From positions 1-64,000 of the forward strand of contig CAILYC010000013.1 in NCBI GenBank assembly GCA_903838355.1: DNA of 64,000 bases, read 5' to 3'. Positions within the stretch are counted from its first letter, which is position 1, and every line of letters begins with the position of its first letter. The DNA comes from an uncultured Burkholderiales bacterium. GTDB taxonomy: Bacteria > Pseudomonadota > Gammaproteobacteria > Burkholderiales > Burkholderiaceae_C. Of the stretch, positions 50,817-60,988 are shown one piece after another. A model generated the notes under the pieces. The model ran no database searches, had not been told where the DNA came from, and was given only the letters and a program-made list of their open reading frames with translations. A program made the position numbers and the translations under genes.

Positions 50817-53036
50817 TTAGGCCTTGACCAAGGTGAAACCGTGGTTTTTAAGTGGGAAGGATCGCACCCGCTTGCCCGTCGCGTTGAAGATGGCGTTGGC
50901 CAAGGCTGGGCCAAGAGGGGCTTGCGAGGGCTCGCCCACGCCACCCCAAAAACCACCCGTTGGCGCAATGACGGTCTCGACCTTGGGCATTTCGTTCAAG
51001 CGCATCATGCGGTAGTCATGAAAATTGGACTGCTCCACGCGACCATCCTTTAAGGTGATGTCGCCCCAGAAAATCGCACTCAAACCATGCACCATGCTGC
51101 CTTGGAGTTGGGCCTGGATATTGTCTGGATTGACGGCGTAGCCTGGATCAATCCCCACCACAATGCGGTGAATTTTGATTTGTTGCTGCGCATTGACGGA
51201 GACTTCACAAACGCAAGCCGTATAACTGCCGTAGCCTTCGGTCTCGGCAATTCCGCGAAACACGCCCTTGGGCAAAGGAGCACCGTAGTTGGCCGCTTTG
51301 GTAACAGCCAACAAAATTGCTTTGTCTTTGGGACGTTTTTCCGACAGATTGGCCAGACGAAACTCCAAAGGATCCTTGCCCGCAGCGTGGGCGAGTTCGT
51401 CAATGAAGCTCTCGCGCATGAAGGGGTTTTGAGAGTGTCCGACCGACCTCCAAAAGCCCACGGGCACATTGCTGTCGTGCTGGGCATACTCCACCAAGGA
51501 GTTGGGGTTGGCGTAAGGATGGTCTCTCAAGCTCGCCACCGCTTGCGGATCAATGCCACCTTGCAGGGGTAACTTCAAAAGGGATGACAAAATCGACGGC
51601 GCACTCACACGGATGTGAAGTGCATCGATGCGGCCATCATTGCTGACCGTGCCCCTGAACTTGATCAGGGACGCTGGACGGTAAAAATCGTGCTGCGTAT
51701 CTTCTTCCCGAGTCCAGAGCATCTTGACTGGCAAGGGCGACATGGCACGGGCGATTTTTGCACCTTGGATCGAAAAGTCTTGTGAACCACCGCGACGACC
51801 CAAGCCGCCACCGAGTTGCACGGGGTGCACTTTGACGTTTTCTTGCTTCACGTCGGCGGCCCTGGCCGACACGGCCAAGGTGGCCTCTGCACTTTGCGTG
51901 GAGGTCCAAATCTCCAACTTATCGCCTTGCAGCCATCCGGTGTAGCCCATGGGCTCCATGGTCGCGTGGGCCAAGTAGGGGGTGAAATACTCGCCTTCGA
52001 TGACTTTAGCACCCGAGGCAGACAACGCGGCCATGGTGTCACCGTCTTTGCGAGCGACAGCAACTTCGGCTTGTGTGAGACCTTCTTTAAAGTATTCCAT
52101 CAATGAGGTCGAGGAGAGCTTGGCGTTTTTCTCCGGCACATCCCACTCAATGCTCACGTCCTTCAAGGCCTCTTTGGCACGCCACCAGTTGTCGGCCACG
52201 ACGGCCACAAAGTCGCCCATATTGAGCACTTTTTTGATTCCACGTCGGTTGTCGATTTTGCTGCTGTCCAAAGTCTTGACCTTGCCATTGAAAACTGGAC
52301 AAGCGGCCACCGCAGCGTAGACCATGCCAGGCAACTGGGTGTCAATGCCGTAGCGGATTTTGGCTCGAACGATATCGGGGATCTCGCGGCGTTTGATGGG
52401 TTTACCAATGATTTTCCAATCCTTGGGATCTTTCAAGGCCACATTGCCAGGGGCATTGAGTTGAGATGCGGCCAAGGCCAATTGGCCGTAGGTCATGCTC
52501 TTTTTACTGAGGGTGTGGGTGATCACACCCAACTTGGCCACACACTCGGAAGAAGGAACATTCATGGCGTTGGCACCGGCCACGATGAGCATCTCGCGCG
52601 CCGTGGCGCCGGCTTTTCTCAAATACTCATGCGAATCTTGGATGGTTCGCGATCCCACAGAGGCCATGTCGCCGTAAACGCGTTTTTGAGCCAAATTGTC
52701 TTCGGCCGTAGCGTACTGGACCACCACTTTTTTCCAATCGGCTTCCAACTCATCGGCAATCAGCATTGGGGCGGAAGTGCTTGAACCTTGGCCCATTTCT
52801 GCTCGGGCATAGCGAATGATGATGGTCTCATCGGGCTGAATTTCAATCCAAGCGTTGACTTTTTGAGGAGCACTTGATGCAGCCGCCGCCGCTTTGGCGT
52901 CAGGCAAGAAAAATCCGAGTGAAAATCCCATACCCGAGGTCACACTCACGCTCGTGCTGAGCTTCAAAAAGTCACGCTTGGAGGGGTCTTGGGTCTGAGC
53001 TTTGACTGCGCTCGAGTTGTCGAAGGAATTGATCAT
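50817..53036 (-). CDS. exported xanthine dehydrogenase-family molybdenum-binding subunit (IorB-like) (2)
   Basis: 739 residues from ATG 53036, which overlaps the [2Fe-2S] stop (ATGA). The leader has K-R-D-F-L-K before a hydrophobic stretch, a Tat-like signal with Lys-Arg instead of Arg-Arg. Molybdenum-domain marks are '[25 protein letters not shown]', '[21 protein letters not shown]', '[16 protein letters not shown]', '[13 protein letters not shown]', and '[26 protein letters not shown]' with the catalytic glutamate. It is a paralogue of the 26.4 kb enzyme and probably a periplasmic aldehyde or N-heterocycle hydroxylase. A terminator follows. Confidence 0.92.
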   Translation of the reverse strand: MINSFDNSSAVKAQTQDPSKRDFLKLSTSVSVTSGMGFSLGFFLPDAKAAAAASSAPQKVNAWIEIQPDETIIIRYARAEMGQGSSTSAPMLIADELEADWKKVVVQYATAEDNLAQKRVYGDMASVGSRTIQDSHEYLRKAGATAREMLIVAGANAMNVPSSECVAKLGVITHTLSKKSMTYGQLALAASQLNAPGNVALKDPKDWKIIGKPIKRREIPDIVRAKIRYGIDTQLPGMVYAAVAACPVFNGKVKTLDSSKIDNRRGIKKVLNMGDFVAVVADNWWRAKEALKDVSIEWDVPEKNAKLSSTSLMEYFKEGLTQAEVAVARKDGDTMAALSASGAKVIEGEYFTPYLAHATMEPMGYTGWLQGDKLEIWTSTQSAEATLAVSARAADVKQENVKVHPVQLGGGLGRRGGSQDFSIQGAKIARAMSPLPVKMLWTREEDTQHDFYRPASLIKFRGTVSNDGRIDALHIRVSAPSILSSLLKLPLQGGIDPQAVASLRDHPYANPNSLVEYAQHDSNVPVGFWRSVGHSQNPFMRESFIDELAHAAGKDPLEFRLANLSEKRPKDKAILLAVTKAANYGAPLPKGVFRGIAETEGYGSYTACVCEVSVNAQQQIKIHRIVVGIDPGYAVNPDNIQAQLQGSMVHGLSAIFWGDITLKDGRVEQSNFHDYRMMRLNEMPKVETVIAPTGGFWGGVGEPSQAPLGPALANAIFNATGKRVRSFPLKNHGFTLVKA

Positions 53037-53491
53037 GCTGAGACTCCTTTGTTGGCAACGGCGTGAATGGCCGCACGAATGCGAGCATAGGTGCCGCAAC
53101 GGCAAATATTGGTCATGGCCGCATCGATATCGTCATCGGTGGGCTTGGGTTTCTTTTTGAGCAGAGCTACAGCGGCAAGCATTTGACCACCTTGGCAGTA
53201 GCCGCATTGGGGCACTTCGTGATCGATCCACGCTTGTTGCACAGGGTGCAAGTGACCCTTTTTCTCTAGGCCTTCTAGCGTCACCACCTGTTGCCCGACT
53301 GCAGCAGACACAGGGTAAGAGCATGAACGCACGGGCTCACCGTTCAAGAGCACGGTGCATGCACCGCACTGGGCCACACCACAACCAAATTTGGGACCTT
53401 TGATATCAAGTTCGTCGCGGAGTGCCCACAAAAGCGGCATCTCAGGCTCGACATCGAGTTCGTACACGTGTTCGTTGATGGACAGTTTCAT
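53033..53491 (-). CDS. [2Fe-2S] subunit of exported molybdenum hydroxylase (IorA-like) (2)
   Basis: 152 residues. Cluster motifs are '[17 protein letters not shown]' with R-S-C, and QCGYC with I-C-R-C-G. Residues between them match the first pair's small subunit closely. It passes electrons from the molybdenum subunit encoded directly downstream with a 4-base overlap. No electron-acceptor gene is attached. Confidence 0.94.
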   Translation of the reverse strand: MKLSINEHVYELDVEPEMPLLWALRDELDIKGPKFGCGVAQCGACTVLLNGEPVRSCSYPVSAAVGQQVVTLEGLEKKGHLHPVQQAWIDHEVPQCGYCQGGQMLAAVALLKKKPKPTDDDIDAAMTNICRCGTYARIRAAIHAVANKGVSA

Positions 53492-53589
53492 GCTTATTTC
53501 CTCTGTTAAATCTGTTCTAGCTTAGCATTGCACCCAGCCATCGGATTTCAGGGTTATCCCGATAAGCGCCAGGGCTGTTGGGCGTCATT

Positions 53590-56500
53590 TTAGACAATCA
53601 TATCTTGGGTAATCACCAAGGGGCCTTTTCCAGCCCAGCGCTCTAGGTACAAGTAAATGACCGGGGTGATGTAGAGCGTGATGACCTGAGAAAAGAGCAA
53701 ACCGCCCACCACCGCGACACCCAGGGGGGAGCGCAACTCGGCGCCAGCACCCAACCCCAAGGAGATGGGTAAGGCCCCCATGAGGGCGGCAAAGGTGGTC
53801 ATCATGATTGGGCGGAAACGCAGCACGCAAGCACGCCTGATCGCTTGCTCCGGATGCAAGCCTTCACTCCTTTGGGCCTCGAGAGCAAAATCGATCATCA
53901 TGATGGCGTTCTTCTTGACAATTCCGATGAGCATCAATATTCCGATGGTGGCAATCAAGGTGAGGTCAATTTTAAAGAACCACAAAAACAAAAGTGCCCC
54001 CACTGCAGCAGACGGCAAGCCTGCCAAAATCGTCAAGGGGTGGACATAACTTTCATAAAGAACGCCCAGCAAAATGTAAATCACCAACACCGCCACCAGG
54101 AGAAGTATCACTTGGCTGCTCTGAGAGTTTTGGAAGACCGCTGCGTCGCCTCCGTAATTGGTGATGATGGAAGACGGTATTTGAAGCTCTTGAGAGAACT
54201 GCGCAATTTTCTTGGTCGCCTCTCCTAGAGGTGCTACAGGCGCCAAGTTGAAAGAAATCGTCACCGCTTGCAGCTGCCCCTGGTGATTGACCGCGGTTGG
54301 CCCCACAGCTCTCGTGACAGTCACCAAACTTGAGAGCGGCACAATTTGCCCCGAGAGCTTGGAGCGCACAAAGATGTTCCCGATCGAATCTTCAAACTCT
54401 CGATTCTCATTGGGGGCCTCCATGATCACCAAATAGCTGTTGACCGGCGTAAAAATGGTCGAAATTTGTCGATCCCCAAAGGCGTTGTAAAGGGCAGTGC
54501 GAATATCTTGGGTTGCGATGCCCAAGGCGCCTGCCTTGTCACGGTCAAAGTTCACATTGACTTGCAGCCCTCTGAGTTGTGAGTCACTCGTCACGTCCCT
54601 AAAAGACGGGTCACCCCGCATTTTTTGTTGCAACTTGTTGGACCACTCGTTCAAAGCGTCGGCACTCACACTTTGCATGACGTACTGATAACGGCTCTTG
54701 CTTTGCTTGCCGCCGAGTTGCAAGTTTTGAACGGGTCGCATGTAGACCGCAAAACCGGGATAGCGCGCTTTTTTGCGCAGCTGCTCGATCACCAAACCGA
54801 TGCGCGGGCGCTCACTGAGGGGTTTTAACACCACAAACATGCGCGCCGAGTTCAAGGCACTGGGCGTGAAGGAGGCCGAGCCCACAAAAGACTGCACATA
54901 GGCGACCGATGGGTCATGTCCAATGATATCGGCAATGAGATTTTGGATGCGGACCATCTCTCTAAAGGAGATATCTTCCGAGGCTTCGGTGGTGATTTGA
55001 ATTTGACCAATATCTTCCTCTGGAAAGAAGCCCTTGGGACTGATCGCAAAAAGCCATACCGTGAGACCGAAGGTGACGAAAGCCACCAAGAGCACCCAGC
55101 GGCGGTGATTGAGGGCAACCTCCAAAGAACTTTCATAAGCATCCAAAACCGACTTGAATGCCGACTCAAACCAACGGCCAAAAACATTCTCTTGGGCATG
55201 CTCGTCGGCCTTGTGAACAGGTAAAAAGCGCGAACACAGCATCGGCACCAAGGTGAGCGAGACCACTGCAGACACAAGCACCGCCAAACCGACCACAACC
55301 GCAAACTCATGGAACAAAAGGCCAATGACCCCTGGCATGAAAAAGATTGGAATAAACACCGACACCAAAGACAGTGAGATCGACACAATCGTGAAAGCCA
55401 TCTCCTTGCCGCCTCTGAGGGAGGCTTGCATGGGGGTCATGCCATCTTCCACGTGGCGAACAATGTTTTCTATCATCACAATCGCATCATCCACCACCAA
55501 GCCCACGGCGAGGGTAATGCCCAAAAGCGACACATTGTCCAAGCTGTAACCAAAGGCATAAAGCAGCGAGATTGCACCAATCAAAGAAACGGGCAAACTG
55601 AGGGTTGGGATGATGGTGGCAACGGTGCGGCGGATGAACATCAAAATCACCATGATCACCAAAATAACCGTGAGTGCCAATGAATATTGAACATCATGAA
55701 TTGCGTCTCGCACAGAAATCGATCGATCATTCAATGGCAAAATTTCGACCGACGCGGGTAGCTGAGATTTAAAGCGAGGTAACAAACTTCGAATGGAGTC
55801 GATCACTTCCACCGTGTTGGCATTGGGCTGACGTTGGATGGCCAAGATAATGGAGGTCTTGCCCTGGTAGCTCGCTTGGGTGCGCACCGATTCGTAGCTG
55901 TCTTCAACCGTGGCCACATCCCTTAACCGCACCAAACCATTGGGGCGTGAACTCACCACCACATTGGCAAATTCGGCAGACTTGGTCAACTGCTTGTTGG
56001 CCGTGATGGTGAGCATTTGCTTGGGGCCATCCAAGATCCCCACCGGTGTATTCGAATTGCTCGAGTTGACCGCGGTCATCACGTCGTCCATGGTGAGTCC
56101 ATGGGACGCCAAGGCCTGGGGATTGGCGCGGATGCGAACCGCAAAGCGCTTTTGGCCGTAAACGTTCACCAGGGCCACACCACTCACGGTGGAGATTGTT
56201 GGCGCGATCAAATTTTCCGCATAGTCGTTGAGCTCAGACATGCTCAAGGAAGCCGACGCGAGCGACAAAAACAAAATGGGGGAGTCTGCTGGATTGACCT
56301 TTCGATAAGACGGTGGCAAAGTCATCTCGATGGGCAAAGATTTTTGTGCTCTAAGGAGTGCCGCTTGCACGTCCACCGCCACCAAATCGATATTTTTATT
56401 CGAATTGAACTCCAAGTTGATGGTGGTGCCTCCCAAGATATTGGTCGAGCTGATCACGTTGATACCGTCAATCGTGGAGAACTGCTTTTCTAGCGGCAAG

Positions 56501-56691
56501 GCCACCGATGCGGCCATGGTTTCAGGACTGGCGCCTGGAAAGGTGGCCGTGACACTGATCACCGGTGTATTGAAGGTGGGCAATGCCGAGATGGGGATTT
56601 TGCTGTACGCAATGAAACCAGCAAATACGGTGGCCAAGCTCAGCAGCACCGTCATCACCGGGCGCTGAATACACAACTGTGGAATATTCAT
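53590..56691 (-). CDS. RND-family efflux transporter permease (AcrB/MdtB-like)
   Basis: 1033 residues with the RND layout: an N-terminal membrane helix, two large periplasmic loops and two blocks of membrane helices. The proton-relay motif 'GLVVDDAIVMIENIVRHVEDG' lies in helix 4. 'IPISALPTFNTPVISVTATFPGASPETMAASVALPLE' is the classical start, with G-A-S-P-E-T. It exports drugs or other hydrophobic compounds with an outer-membrane channel, which is not encoded here. The start overlaps the adaptor gene stop (ATGA), so both subunits are made together. Confidence 0.95.
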   Translation of the reverse strand: MNIPQLCIQRPVMTVLLSLATVFAGFIAYSKIPISALPTFNTPVISVTATFPGASPETMAASVALPLEKQFSTIDGINVISSTNILGGTTINLEFNSNKNIDLVAVDVQAALLRAQKSLPIEMTLPPSYRKVNPADSPILFLSLASASLSMSELNDYAENLIAPTISTVSGVALVNVYGQKRFAVRIRANPQALASHGLTMDDVMTAVNSSNSNTPVGILDGPKQMLTITANKQLTKSAEFANVVVSSRPNGLVRLRDVATVEDSYESVRTQASYQGKTSIILAIQRQPNANTVEVIDSIRSLLPRFKSQLPASVEILPLNDRSISVRDAIHDVQYSLALTVILVIMVILMFIRRTVATIIPTLSLPVSLIGAISLLYAFGYSLDNVSLLGITLAVGLVVDDAIVMIENIVRHVEDGMTPMQASLRGGKEMAFTIVSISLSLVSVFIPIFFMPGVIGLLFHEFAVVVGLAVLVSAVVSLTLVPMLCSRFLPVHKADEHAQENVFGRWFESAFKSVLDAYESSLEVALNHRRWVLLVAFVTFGLTVWLFAISPKGFFPEEDIGQIQITTEASEDISFREMVRIQNLIADIIGHDPSVAYVQSFVGSASFTPSALNSARMFVVLKPLSERPRIGLVIEQLRKKARYPGFAVYMRPVQNLQLGGKQSKSRYQYVMQSVSADALNEWSNKLQQKMRGDPSFRDVTSDSQLRGLQVNVNFDRDKAGALGIATQDIRTALYNAFGDRQISTIFTPVNSYLVIMEAPNENREFEDSIGNIFVRSKLSGQIVPLSSLVTVTRAVGPTAVNHQGQLQAVTISFNLAPVAPLGEATKKIAQFSQELQIPSSIITNYGGDAAVFQNSQSSQVILLLVAVLVIYILLGVLYESYVHPLTILAGLPSAAVGALLFLWFFKIDLTLIATIGILMLIGIVKKNAIMMIDFALEAQRSEGLHPEQAIRRACVLRFRPIMMTTFAALMGALPISLGLGAGAELRSPLGVAVVGGLLFSQVITLYITPVIYLYLERWAGKGPLVITQDMIV

Positions 56692-57911
56692 GGCTTGGAC
56701 GGGTTGGACGGGTTGGACGGGTTGGACGGGTTGGATAGGTTGGGCTGGTTAGGCGGCTTGGCCGAAGCGTCTTTGTTGGCCGAGGATTTGCCCGCACCCG
56801 GTGTGACCACCCTCACTTTGGCATTGGGTCTCACGTTTTGTTTTCCATCGGTCACCACTTGATCACCCGCCTTGAGGCCTTCGACCACCATCTCCTCGCC
56901 AAAAAGATAAACTTGCTTGATCGGGGTTTGAATGGCGATTTGGTCCTCGCCAACCACATAGACAAATTTTCCATTGGGACTGTTCACCACGGCTTTGGAG
57001 GGAATGGCGAGCGCATCTTTCAACGCTCCCAAATTGAGGGTAGCCTGCACAAACTGGCCTGGCCACAGAGCGTCTTTGCTGTTGTTGAACTCAGCCTTGG
57101 CACGAATGGTCCCCGAGTTGGGGTCAACCATATTGTCAACAAAATACAAATGACCCGACACCGATTGTTCTGCGTTGGGAATCTTGGCTTGAACATCGGA
57201 AGCATTGGACTTCTTGGCGTTGACCAGTGCTTGTTGCAGTTTCGATAAATAGCTCTCCGGCACGCTGAACATCACGGAAATGGGGTCGAGCTGGGTCACG
57301 GTGACCAACGAAGTCGTTTGCGGTACCACCAATGTACCGGGAAAGACATTGATGATGCCCGTTCGTCCTGAGATGGGTGCGCGAATCGTGTCAAAGTCCA
57401 AAGCGATGAGCGCAGCCTCAAGCGCCGATTCATCGCTCTTGACCGTTCCCAGTTGGGCGTCTCGCAAGCTGAGGGATGTGTCCACCGATCCTTGCGAGAC
57501 GAAGTTCTTGCTCTTGAGTTCTTGGGCTCGTTGAAACTGTCTTTCTTGATCCAGCGCCAAAGCTTTGTCGCGCATCAATTGGGCTTTTAGCTTTTCCACA
57601 TTGGCACGATCGCTTCGATCATCCAAAGTGAAAAGCACTTGACCTTGACTCACAAACTGGCCTTCATGCACAAGCACTTGTTTGACCACATTGGTGACTT
57701 GGGCGTGCACATCCACGGTTCGAATGGAAGATACTGCGCCATTGAGGCTCAGGTTAAAGGCCACGTCTTTGGGTTGGACTTGCTGCAAGCTCACTGCGGG
57801 GTCTGGTGCGCCCTTGGGGCCATCGTCGGTTTTGGGCCAAAGGCGATAGGCAACCAGTCCCGAAAAAACGGCCAGCACACCCACACTCCAAGCGATTGAT
57901 TTGATTTTCAT
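56688..57911 (-). CDS. RND efflux periplasmic adaptor (HlyD/MFP family)
   Basis: 407 residues from ATG 57911. The N-terminal membrane anchor (MKIKSIAWSVGVLAVFSGLVAY) is followed by the lipoyl half 'VDVHAQVTNVVKQVLVHEGQFVSQGQVLFTLDD', a helical hairpin, the second lipoyl half 'IRAPISGRTGIINVFPG' and a barrel domain. The C-terminus ends in about five N-P-S repeats encoded by a 9-bp tandem repeat. It bridges the RND pump and an outer-membrane channel. A start seven codons upstream is also open. Confidence 0.92.
   Translation of the reverse strand: MKIKSIAWSVGVLAVFSGLVAYRLWPKTDDGPKGAPDPAVSLQQVQPKDVAFNLSLNGAVSSIRTVDVHAQVTNVVKQVLVHEGQFVSQGQVLFTLDDRSDRANVEKLKAQLMRDKALALDQERQFQRAQELKSKNFVSQGSVDTSLSLRDAQLGTVKSDESALEAALIALDFDTIRAPISGRTGIINVFPGTLVVPQTTSLVTVTQLDPISVMFSVPESYLSKLQQALVNAKKSNASDVQAKIPNAEQSVSGHLYFVDNMVDPNSGTIRAKAEFNNSKDALWPGQFVQATLNLGALKDALAIPSKAVVNSPNGKFVYVVGEDQIAIQTPIKQVYLFGEEMVVEGLKAGDQVVTDGKQNVRPNAKVRVVTPGAGKSSANKDASAKPPNQPNLSNPSNPSNPSNPSKP
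56695..56745. repeat. 9-bp tandem repeat coding the adaptor tail
   Basis: GGGTTGGAC is repeated about five times, with two degenerate copies at the far end. In the gene it reads Asn-Pro-Ser. It lies immediately before the overlap with the RND gene, so slippage keeps frame and only changes tail length. Confidence 0.92.
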
Positions 57912-58131
57912 AAGTTCAATGGTCCATGGCACAAAAAATAATCTGCAAAAATCGCCTGCAAAAATAGCTCCCCTTGGGTCACCCTTCTTGGCTCACGAAG
58001 ATCGCCTGAGTTTACAAATAAAACCCCACTCGCTTGCTTAGTGGAAACGATCGGTTGACTGCACGCCTTGGCGTCTATTGACAGTGGTTAAATTCACGCC
58101 AAAGTTGCCGGGCGGCGTCTCCATTAAAACT

Positions 58132-59343
58132 TCAATGAAACGATTCCATGGGTTTTGGGCCAAAGCCCAGACGAGACAGCCCTCTTTGTAAGCCCGTCAA
58201 AGCTTGGCTCAGGCAAGGTTCAACAAAACGATGCAGCACCAAGCCCCATGCTAAAGCGCTGAACCAACATAAAAGAATCATGACCAGGGCCTGCACCACA
58301 CCGTGAAGATCAGCAGCATTCCAAAGAGCGCTAAAGATCACCACCCATGCGAAATGATTCAAAAAGGTGGCATAAGCCGCATTGCCCAATTGGGACAAAC
58401 GCCGCTTAAAGGCTGGACTCAAGAACTCGCCCGAGTGGTCCGCATAGCAGTACAACAAGATCGCACCCATCAAGGCCACCAGGATGCGTACACGCCAAAA
58501 CTGCGTGAGTGAGACCCATCCAAAGAGCCAAACGGCGAAGAACAAAGGACGGGCATTGTCAAAGCGAGCGGCAAAGGCCGCCAAGAGCCCAAGACCATAA
58601 GCGCCCATGAAATAAATCGCCCAATCGTCCCACGTTTGCGTGAGGTTAAAGAACCACAGCGAGGAGAAAGTCAAGAGCGCCAGCACCCATATTAAATTGG
58701 CGCTCACCTTGATGGAGGTCCAACCGTTCTTTCGACAAAGACTCGCCAAGAAGGCCACCATGGCAAAGAGCTGAAAATCAATGGCAACATACCACACGCC
58801 AGCCGACATGGAGGGCACATGGAGCACGCCTTGCAAGAGCAAAGCATGGGCCAACAATTGCGTCCAAGTGACCCCCTCGGGCACCCAATCCTGACAGACC
58901 CAATCACCCAAGGCCCCCACCACAGCGGCACAGATCACCAAGCTCATGAGGTAAAACGGCGTCAAGCGCAAATAGCGTTTGACGAGCAAGTCTCCCAAAT
59001 GAGCCCCGCGCGCGCGCATGAGCGACTGGGCGGTCAAATACCCCCCAATCACCAAAAACAGTTGAACAGCCAAGCGCGACCCCGTGAACAAGGCATCGAC
59101 AATTCTGGGGTATTCACGCTCGAGCACGTCTCTCATCGGACCGTAGGACAACAGATGATGGATGACGATGCACTGGGCAGCCAAAAACTTCATTAAATCG
59201 ATGACCCAAGATCGCATCAAAAACCACACCGTAAAAAAACCGAGTTGCCACACCCCTAGGTCGCGCCAAGAAGACCCCAAGATCAGCAACAGATTGGGAT
59301 CCAGGTGCGAGCTGGCCAGATTCCTGAGCACCAGCCTTGGCAT
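58132..59343 (-). CDS. membrane acyltransferase family 3 protein
   Basis: Up to 403 residues with about ten membrane segments. 'DLMKFLAAQCIVIHHLLSYG' holds the family histidine, 'FTGSRLAVQLFLVIGGYLTAQSL' and 'VKRYLRLTPFYLMSLV' follow, matching the acyltransferase_3 group (OafA, OpgC relatives). They move acyl groups onto sugars or lipids at the inner membrane. The start is uncertain: ATG 59343 has AGAGGG upstream but leaves only 31 bases to the divergent aat gene; ATG 59217 or 59193 would start near the first conserved segment. Confidence 0.8.
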   Translation of the reverse strand: MPRLVLRNLASSHLDPNLLLILGSSWRDLGVWQLGFFTVWFLMRSWVIDLMKFLAAQCIVIHHLLSYGPMRDVLEREYPRIVDALFTGSRLAVQLFLVIGGYLTAQSLMRARGAHLGDLLVKRYLRLTPFYLMSLVICAAVVGALGDWVCQDWVPEGVTWTQLLAHALLLQGVLHVPSMSAGVWYVAIDFQLFAMVAFLASLCRKNGWTSIKVSANLIWVLALLTFSSLWFFNLTQTWDDWAIYFMGAYGLGLLAAFAARFDNARPLFFAVWLFGWVSLTQFWRVRILVALMGAILLYCYADHSGEFLSPAFKRRLSQLGNAAYATFLNHFAWVVIFSALWNAADLHGVVQALVMILLCWFSALAWGLVLHRFVEPCLSQALTGLQRGLSRLGFGPKPMESFH

Positions 59344-59374
59344 ATGCTCGAAAACCCTCTATCATGCCATAAAA

Positions 59375-60145
59375 ATGATTTCAACACCTGCGTCACCCCG
59401 CTCTTTACCCTGTCTTGGCCCACTGGACCCCTTTCCCGATGTCCGTGAGGCTTGGGGGAGCGATTCCCCGGCTCCTGGCCTCTTGGCCAGTGGTGGGGAT
59501 TTGTCGCGAGAACGCTTGGTGGCCGCTTACAGCCAGGGGATTTTTCCATGGTTCAGCTCAGGAGAGCCCATTTTGTGGTGGAGCACCGAGCCACGCATGG
59601 TGCTGCGAATGCCAGACTTCAAATTGCACCGCTCACTGCTCCAAACCCTCAAGCGCTTCACCACCCAGAGCGGCTGTGAAATTAAGTTTGACCATGATTT
59701 TGCCAGCGTGATCAGCGCCTGCGCTGGGGTCAGTCGAGCTCGCCAAGGGGGAACTTGGATCACCCCAGAGATGGTGCAGGCGTACACGGACTTGCACCGC
59801 GCAGGCTTGGCCCACAGTGTCGAGACCTGGATTGAGGGAGAAATGGTGGGCGGGCTTTACTGTGTGGCGCTGGGTCGGGCGGTCTTTGGCGAATCCATGT
59901 TCAGCCGCGCGAGCGACGCCTCCAAAATTGCCCTGTGTGCCTTGGTGGCCTTCTCCCGAGCCCAAGGCATTGGGCTCATTGACTGCCAGCAACAAACCGC
60001 CCACCTGCAAAGCTTGGGAGCCAAACCGTTGGCCCGTAGCGAATTTCTAAAAGAAGCTCAAAGCGCCATGCAGCACCAAGGCACGGCGTGGCACTTTAAA
60101 CCGATATACTGGCAAAAAATTCATCCCTCATTGAGCTCGGCGTGA
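59375..60145 (+). CDS. aat: leucyl/phenylalanyl-tRNA--protein transferase
   Basis: 256 residues. '[25 protein letters not shown]', '[30 protein letters not shown]', '[26 protein letters not shown]' and '[12 protein letters not shown]' are all diagnostic of Aat. It attaches Leu or Phe to proteins with N-terminal Arg or Lys and marks them for ClpAP. ATG 59375 starts just before the conserved part; the long upstream frame is not coding. Its stop overlaps the bpt start as GTGA, so the two N-degron enzymes are co-translated. Confidence 0.96.
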   Translation: MISTPASPRSLPCLGPLDPFPDVREAWGSDSPAPGLLASGGDLSRERLVAAYSQGIFPWFSSGEPILWWSTEPRMVLRMPDFKLHRSLLQTLKRFTTQSGCEIKFDHDFASVISACAGVSRARQGGTWITPEMVQAYTDLHRAGLAHSVETWIEGEMVGGLYCVALGRAVFGESMFSRASDASKIALCALVAFSRAQGIGLIDCQQQTAHLQSLGAKPLARSEFLKEAQSAMQHQGTAWHFKPIYWQKIHPSLSSA

Positions 60146-60945
60146 CCCACCCCCACGAACTGCCCCTTCAAAGCCTTCAGTTTTACTCGACGGCGCCTTA
60201 TCCTTGCAGCTATTTGCCGGACCATGAAGCGCGCTCACAAGTGGCCTCGCCAGGGCACTTGATCAACCAAGACGTCTACTCCGACTTGGTCGCCAAAGGC
60301 TTTCGTCGCTCGGGACTCTTTACCTACAAACCCCACTGCGACCAATGTCAGGCCTGCATGCCGCTTCGGGTTAAGGCCCAGTCCTTTGAGCCCACACGCA
60401 GCCAAAAACGCGCTTGGCGCTCTCACCAAGACTTGCAAGTGCGCATCTCGCGATTGAGTTTTGTGAAAGAGCACTATGAGCTCTACTTGGCGTACCAGGC
60501 CTCTCGTCACCAAGGCGGGGGCATGGACCATGACAGCATGGACCAATATGCCCAGTTTTTGCTGCAGTCGCGGGTGAACTCCAGAATTGTAGAGTTCCGC
60601 ACAAGAGACCAGCAAAGCGCCACACCCAGCCCGAGATCGAAGCTGCGAATGGTCTCAATTTTGGATGTCTTGAACGATGGACTCTCGGCCGTTTACACCT
60701 TCTTTGACCCTGAAGTCAAAGGCAGCCTAGGAACCTTCAACGTGCTGTGGCAAATTGAACAAGCCAGGCTCTTGGGCCTGCCCTATGTTTATTTGGGCTA
60801 CTTGATTGAAAAAAGCCAAAAAATGCGCTACAAATCGCTCTTCAATCCCCATGAACTGCTCAAAGACGGGCGCTGGTGTGAGGTTGAGCTTGGGGCAAAT
60901 CAAGGCGCACATCTACAGGCATCTCCAGAGGCCAGCGGGACTTAA
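60142..60945 (+). CDS. bpt: aspartate/glutamate leucyltransferase (Bpt/ATE family)
   Basis: 267 residues of the bacterial protein transferase family related to eukaryotic ATE1. The N-terminal cysteines (Y-P-C-S-Y-L, later C-D-Q-C-Q-A-C) match the metal or cluster site. '[13 protein letters not shown]', '[14 protein letters not shown]', 'AVYTFFDPE' and '[19 protein letters not shown]' are typical. It adds Leu to proteins that start with Asp or Glu. The start is GTG, overlapping the aat stop. A Ser/Ala/Gly-rich tail extends beyond the usual end. Confidence 0.95.
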   Translation: MTHPHELPLQSLQFYSTAPYPCSYLPDHEARSQVASPGHLINQDVYSDLVAKGFRRSGLFTYKPHCDQCQACMPLRVKAQSFEPTRSQKRAWRSHQDLQVRISRLSFVKEHYELYLAYQASRHQGGGMDHDSMDQYAQFLLQSRVNSRIVEFRTRDQQSATPSPRSKLRMVSILDVLNDGLSAVYTFFDPEVKGSLGTFNVLWQIEQARLLGLPYVYLGYLIEKSQKMRYKSLFNPHELLKDGRWCEVELGANQGAHLQASPEASGT

Positions 60946-60988
60946 AAAAACTTCCACCCTCGGCGAGCAAAGACTGTAAGATGTTGAC

